64,000 nucleotides of DNA from Sphingomonas sp. (lineage in GTDB: Bacteria; Pseudomonadota; Alphaproteobacteria; Sphingomonadales; Sphingomonadaceae), in the NCBI RefSeq assembly GCF_017304635.1, contig NZ_JAFKMA010000003.1, forward strand, positions 67,001 to 131,000. Direction: 5' to 3'. Shown in pieces: positions 61,061-64,000 of this stretch. A model generated the notes under the pieces. It saw nothing but the letters and a program-made list of their open reading frames with translations, did not search any database and had not been told where the DNA came from. Position numbers and translations under genes: made by a program. The stretch's first letter is position 1, and every line of letters starts with the position of its first letter.

Positions 61061-62640
61061 GGCGGCTGTTGTTGCTGGCGGCCGCGCTGCCGGCGATGGC
61101 GGGCGCGCAGTCGATGCCGGGAATGCCCGGGATGCAGATGCCGATGCCGGCCAAGCCGAAGGCGAAGCCTGCCCCCAAGCCGAAGCCGCTCGCGCGCCCT
61201 GTCGCGAAACCGGCACCGGTCAGTCACCCGCACCCTTCTGGCACTACACGCCCTCCTCTCTCTCCCGATGGAAGAGCGAAAGGAGCCGCTGAAGGCGGCG
61301 TGAAGGGTGAGGGTGAGGGTGAGCCGTCGGCCAGTTCATCCCGGACAGCCCCCCTGCCAGATAACGCCGCCCCCGCTCCGTCGATGCCGGGCATGACCAT
61401 GCCCGTCGGCGAGCCTGCCGCCACCCCGCCGCCGATGCCCGACATGGCGATGGACCAGCACGACATGGCGGCGATGCCGGGTATGACGATGGGCAGCACA
61501 GGCGGCGCGTTCGCGATCGGCTCCGGCACCGCGCGGCTGCCCGGCGCGGAGGGGATGATGCGCGGGCTCACCCTGACGCACGACGGCGGCTGGATGGTGA
61601 TGCTCCACGGCTATGCCTGGGCGAATTATACCGACCAGTCGGGTCCGCGCGGGGCCAGCGAGGCGTTCGTAACGTCGATGGGGATGGTCGAGGCGTCGCG
61701 CGGGCTCGGCGGCGGCGCCAGGCTGACGCTGCGCACGATGCTGAGCCTCGACCCGGCGATGGGCGCGCGCGGCTATCCCAGCCTGTTCGCGACCGGTGAG
61801 ACCGCCGACGGCATCACCTCGCTGATCGATCGCCAACACCCGCACGATCTGTTCATGGAGCTGTCGGCGCGGGTCGACGTACCGCTGGGCGGCGGCCTCA
61901 GCGGGTTCCTCTATGGCGGCCCGGTCGCCGAGCCGGCGCTCGGCCCGTCCGCCTTCATGCATCGCGCGTCGGCGCAATATCTGCCGCTCGCACCGATCAC
62001 GCACCATTGGTTCGACAGCACGCATATCAGTTACGGCGTCGCCACCGCCGGGCTGTACGGCGATCGCTGGCAGATCGAGGGGTCGGCGTTCCGTGGCCGC
62101 GAGCCCGACCAGCATCGCTGGGACATCGAGACGCCCGCGCTCGATTCGTGGAGCGTGCGCGCGACGTGGAACCCGTCGCCCAACTGGTCGGCGCAGGTCA
62201 GCCACGGCCGGCTGCACGAGCCCGAAGCGCTCGAACCCGGAATCGACGAGGCGCGCACCACCGCGAGCGTGCAATATGCCAGCGGCGGGTTCAGCGCGCT
62301 CGCCGGGTTCGCGGTCAAGAATCGCGTGCCGGGGCGCAGCCTGACCGCCTGGATCGGCGAGGCGAACTGGAATATCGGCCGCCACCACAGCCTGTTCGGC
62401 CGCGTCGAGAATGTCGCCAATGACGAACTGTTGCCCGACTCCGCCGACCCGCGTCACGACCGCCCCTATCGCGTGTCGCGGGCCGAACTCGGCTATGCGT
62501 ATCGCGTGCCCTTGGGACCGATCGAGGCCGCGATCGGCGGCAGCGGGTTCGTGACCGCGAAACCGGCCGCGCTCGACAGCGCCTATGGCCGACGCCCGGC
62601 GGGCTGGACGGGGTTTGTGAAGCTCAGCCTCGGCCGATAG
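61057..62640 (+). CDS. Met/His-rich outer-membrane beta-barrel-like protein, metal-associated
   Basis: 527 residues from a GTG at 61057. A signal peptide (RRLLLLAAALPAMAGAQ) is followed by a methionine-rich segment (SMPGMPGMQMPMP) and a second one (MPDMAMDQHDMAAMPGMTM), typical of copper-binding linkers. The rest (about 165-527) is beta-strand-rich, with QHPHDLFMELSARVDVPLG and a C-terminal strand ending FVKLSLGR. Residues about 50-95 (HPHPSGTTRPPLSPDG) derive from a palindromic half-element. Probably a copper tolerance or export protein; not a standard CopB. Confidence 0.75.
   Translation: MRRLLLLAAALPAMAGAQSMPGMPGMQMPMPAKPKAKPAPKPKPLARPVAKPAPVSHPHPSGTTRPPLSPDGRAKGAAEGGVKGEGEGEPSASSSRTAPLPDNAAPAPSMPGMTMPVGEPAATPPPMPDMAMDQHDMAAMPGMTMGSTGGAFAIGSGTARLPGAEGMMRGLTLTHDGGWMVMLHGYAWANYTDQSGPRGASEAFVTSMGMVEASRGLGGGARLTLRTMLSLDPAMGARGYPSLFATGETADGITSLIDRQHPHDLFMELSARVDVPLGGGLSGFLYGGPVAEPALGPSAFMHRASAQYLPLAPITHHWFDSTHISYGVATAGLYGDRWQIEGSAFRGREPDQHRWDIETPALDSWSVRATWNPSPNWSAQVSHGRLHEPEALEPGIDEARTTASVQYASGGFSALAGFAVKNRVPGRSLTAWIGEANWNIGRHHSLFGRVENVANDELLPDSADPRHDRPYRVSRAELGYAYRVPLGPIEAAIGGSGFVTAKPAALDSAYGRRPAGWTGFVKLSLGR
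61228..61325. repeat. Degenerate palindromic half-element inside the Met-rich protein gene
   Basis: Order: CACCC, a CTCTCCC-gatg-GGAAGAG hairpin, small hairpin GCCGC-tgaa-GGCGGC and a GGGTGAGGGTGAGGG tract. This matches one half of the element in glyS (terminal hairpin, small GC hairpin, G-tract) but is degenerate. It keeps the reading frame. Confidence 0.7.
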
Positions 62641-62696
62641 CTTGCGCGGGCGCATCCCGCTCGGCATGGCGGGCGGCAGACAATTGGGAGTCGACG

Positions 62697-63980
62697 ATGC
62701 GCCTGATCGCCCGAACCGTTGGTCTTGCCCTTGCCGCCATGGTCGGCGCCTGCGCCGCGATGCCGCCGGTCACGACCGCCGCGGGACCGGCGCCCGTCGG
62801 CGCGACCGAAACGCGCGCACCGGTCACCATCCTGGTCTCGATCGACGGCTTCCGCCCCGATTACCTGACGCGCGGGGTCACCCCGAACCTCAATGCGCTC
62901 GCCGCCTCCGGCATCAGCGCGGCGATGCGGCCGAGCTATCCGTCGAAGACCTTCCCCAACCACTGGACGCTCGTGACGGGCCTGCGCCCCGATCGCACCG
63001 GGATCGTCGCCAACCGCATGCTCGACGCCGCCCGCCCGGGCGAGGTGTTCACCATGGCGAGCGACGACCCGTTCTGGTGGAACGCCGCCGAGCCGATCTG
63101 GGTGACCGCGGAAAAGGCCGGCATCCGCACCGCGACCGCCTTCTGGCCCGGCTCCAACGTCGCCTGGGGCGGTAATCGGGCGAGCGAATGGCCCAACACG
63201 CTGACCGGTGGGACGCGGCCGGAGGACTGGACTCAGTTCAACATGGCGATCAGCGACCGCCAGCGCGTCGATATCGTGGTCGACTGGCTGCGCCGCCCGC
63301 CGGCGACCCGGCCCCGGTTCGTCACGCTCTATTTCGACGAGGTCGACACGGCGGGGCATATGTACGGCCCGTTCGATCCGCGCACGAACGACGCGGTCGC
63401 GCATGTCGATGCCGCGATCGGGCGGCTGCACGACGAGATCGCCCGGCTCGGCCAGCCGGTCAATTTTGTCATCGTCGCCGATCACGGCATGGCGGCGGTG
63501 TCGGCCGACCGCGTGGTGACGCTCGACGGCTTCAGCAACGTCGACGATTACGACGTGGTCGAGGACGGCGTGTACGCCTCGATCAACCCCAAGCCCGGCC
63601 ATGAAGCGGCGGCGGAAAAGGCGCTGCTCGGCCCGCATGGCCCGCACCTGACCTGTTACCGCAAGGCCGATGTGCCGGAACGGTTCCACTATGGCCGCAA
63701 CCCGCGCGTGCCGGCGATCCTGTGCATGCCCGACGACGGCTGGACGGTGGCGGCGCACCGGCCCAAGCGGGTCGAGGGCGGCGCGCACGGCTACGACAGT
63801 TTCGCCCCCGACATGCTGGCCCTGTTCATCGCGACGGGTCCGGCGATCCGCCCGCTCGGCAAGCTGGCGACGTTCGACAATGTCGACGTGGCGCCGTTGC
63901 TGCGCGACCTGCTCGGATTGCCGCCGGGCGCGAACCTCGACGGCGACGACGCGCCGTTTCGGGAGGCGCTGCGGCGATGA
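62697..63980 (+). CDS. Ectonucleotide pyrophosphatase/phosphodiesterase-like lipoprotein
   Basis: 427 residues. Lipobox VGAC (Cys19). The alkaline-phosphatase-superfamily fold is marked by ILVSIDGFRPDYL (metal-binding Asp), the nucleophile threonine in YPSKTFPNHWTLVTG, ADHGMAAV and the final HGYDSFAPDM. It likely cleaves nucleotide or phosphodiester substrates in the periplasm or outside. Its stop overlaps the next ATG. Confidence 0.9.
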   Translation: MRLIARTVGLALAAMVGACAAMPPVTTAAGPAPVGATETRAPVTILVSIDGFRPDYLTRGVTPNLNALAASGISAAMRPSYPSKTFPNHWTLVTGLRPDRTGIVANRMLDAARPGEVFTMASDDPFWWNAAEPIWVTAEKAGIRTATAFWPGSNVAWGGNRASEWPNTLTGGTRPEDWTQFNMAISDRQRVDIVVDWLRRPPATRPRFVTLYFDEVDTAGHMYGPFDPRTNDAVAHVDAAIGRLHDEIARLGQPVNFVIVADHGMAAVSADRVVTLDGFSNVDDYDVVEDGVYASINPKPGHEAAAEKALLGPHGPHLTCYRKADVPERFHYGRNPRVPAILCMPDDGWTVAAHRPKRVEGGAHGYDSFAPDMLALFIATGPAIRPLGKLATFDNVDVAPLLRDLLGLPPGANLDGDDAPFREALRR

Positions 63981-64000
63981 GCGACGGCCTGCTCTATTAC
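63977..64000 (+). CDS. Start of the next gene, truncated by the window edge
   Basis: The ATG at 63977 overlaps the stop of the phosphodiesterase gene (ATGA). Only eight codons are seen (MSDGLLYY). They are too few to identify the product; the overlap suggests a coupled gene in the same operon. Confidence 0.5.

Overview
This is a gene-dense, GC-rich chromosomal window, almost certainly from a sphingomonad alphaproteobacterium (Sphingomonas or a close relative). The basis is the very high GC content, exosortase-A (XrtA)-associated glycan genes together with a PEPxxWA-CTERM protein, the Tad pilus locus, PHB depolymerase, alphaproteobacterial gene pairs, and abundant GC-rich palindromic repeats between genes. 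No phage, IS transposase, CRISPR array or rRNA operon is visible.

Layout. 1-3044: edge of an XrtA/PEP-CTERM-associated surface-glycan cluster (glycosyltransferase, small protein, O-glycosylation ligase, acyltransferase). 3030-6884: DJ-1/PfpI protein, topoisomerase IB, MscS channel, DUF2167 membrane protein. 7183-15062: lipid and PHB metabolism (MaoC hydratase, thiolase, PhaZ depolymerase), a flavin-oxidase-like protein, a DsbA-like protein, an ABC exporter and a saccharopine-dehydrogenase-like reductase. 15212-20609: rnr with two small paralogous membrane proteins downstream, glpD, a PilZ protein and a thioesterase. 20609-29777: proS, a DMT transporter, and the glycine-cleavage operon gcvT-gcvH-(unknown)-gcvPA-gcvPB behind a tandem glycine riboswitch. 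29869-34501: ispH, thrB, rnhA, an FAD oxidoreductase and an alpha/beta hydrolase. 34551-41709: Tad/Flp pilus genes cpaA-cpaB-cpaC-cpaD-cpaE-tadB-tadC, with no cpaF ATPase or flp pilin in place. 42077-50513: DUF1214/DUF1254 pair, lipoprotein, ppdK, glyS, a DUF559 endonuclease and glyQ. 50795-58975: tandem TraB/GumN proteins, a tRNA-like sequence, rplY, pth, an oxygenase, a very Pro/Arg/Gly-rich lipoprotein and ychF. 59261-64000: PEPxxWA-CTERM protein, a MerR-controlled glutaredoxin/MauE plus Met-rich outer-membrane protein, a nucleotide pyrophosphatase-like enzyme and the start of one more gene.

The most unusual signal is a set of composite inverted repeats resembling REP doublets (REPINs). 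They lie between genes and also inside coding sequences: in frame in rnr and glyS, as a half-element in a Met-rich outer-membrane protein gene, and as a 41-bp insert that breaks the 3' end of glyS. The DUF559 (PD-(D/E)XK, Vsr-like) gene between glyQ and glyS is itself bracketed by the two halves of such an element, with the same order of sub-hairpins as the element in glyS. This suggests, as inference only, that the DUF559 gene is the autonomous member of a palindrome-mobilising system and the short copies are its non-autonomous relatives.
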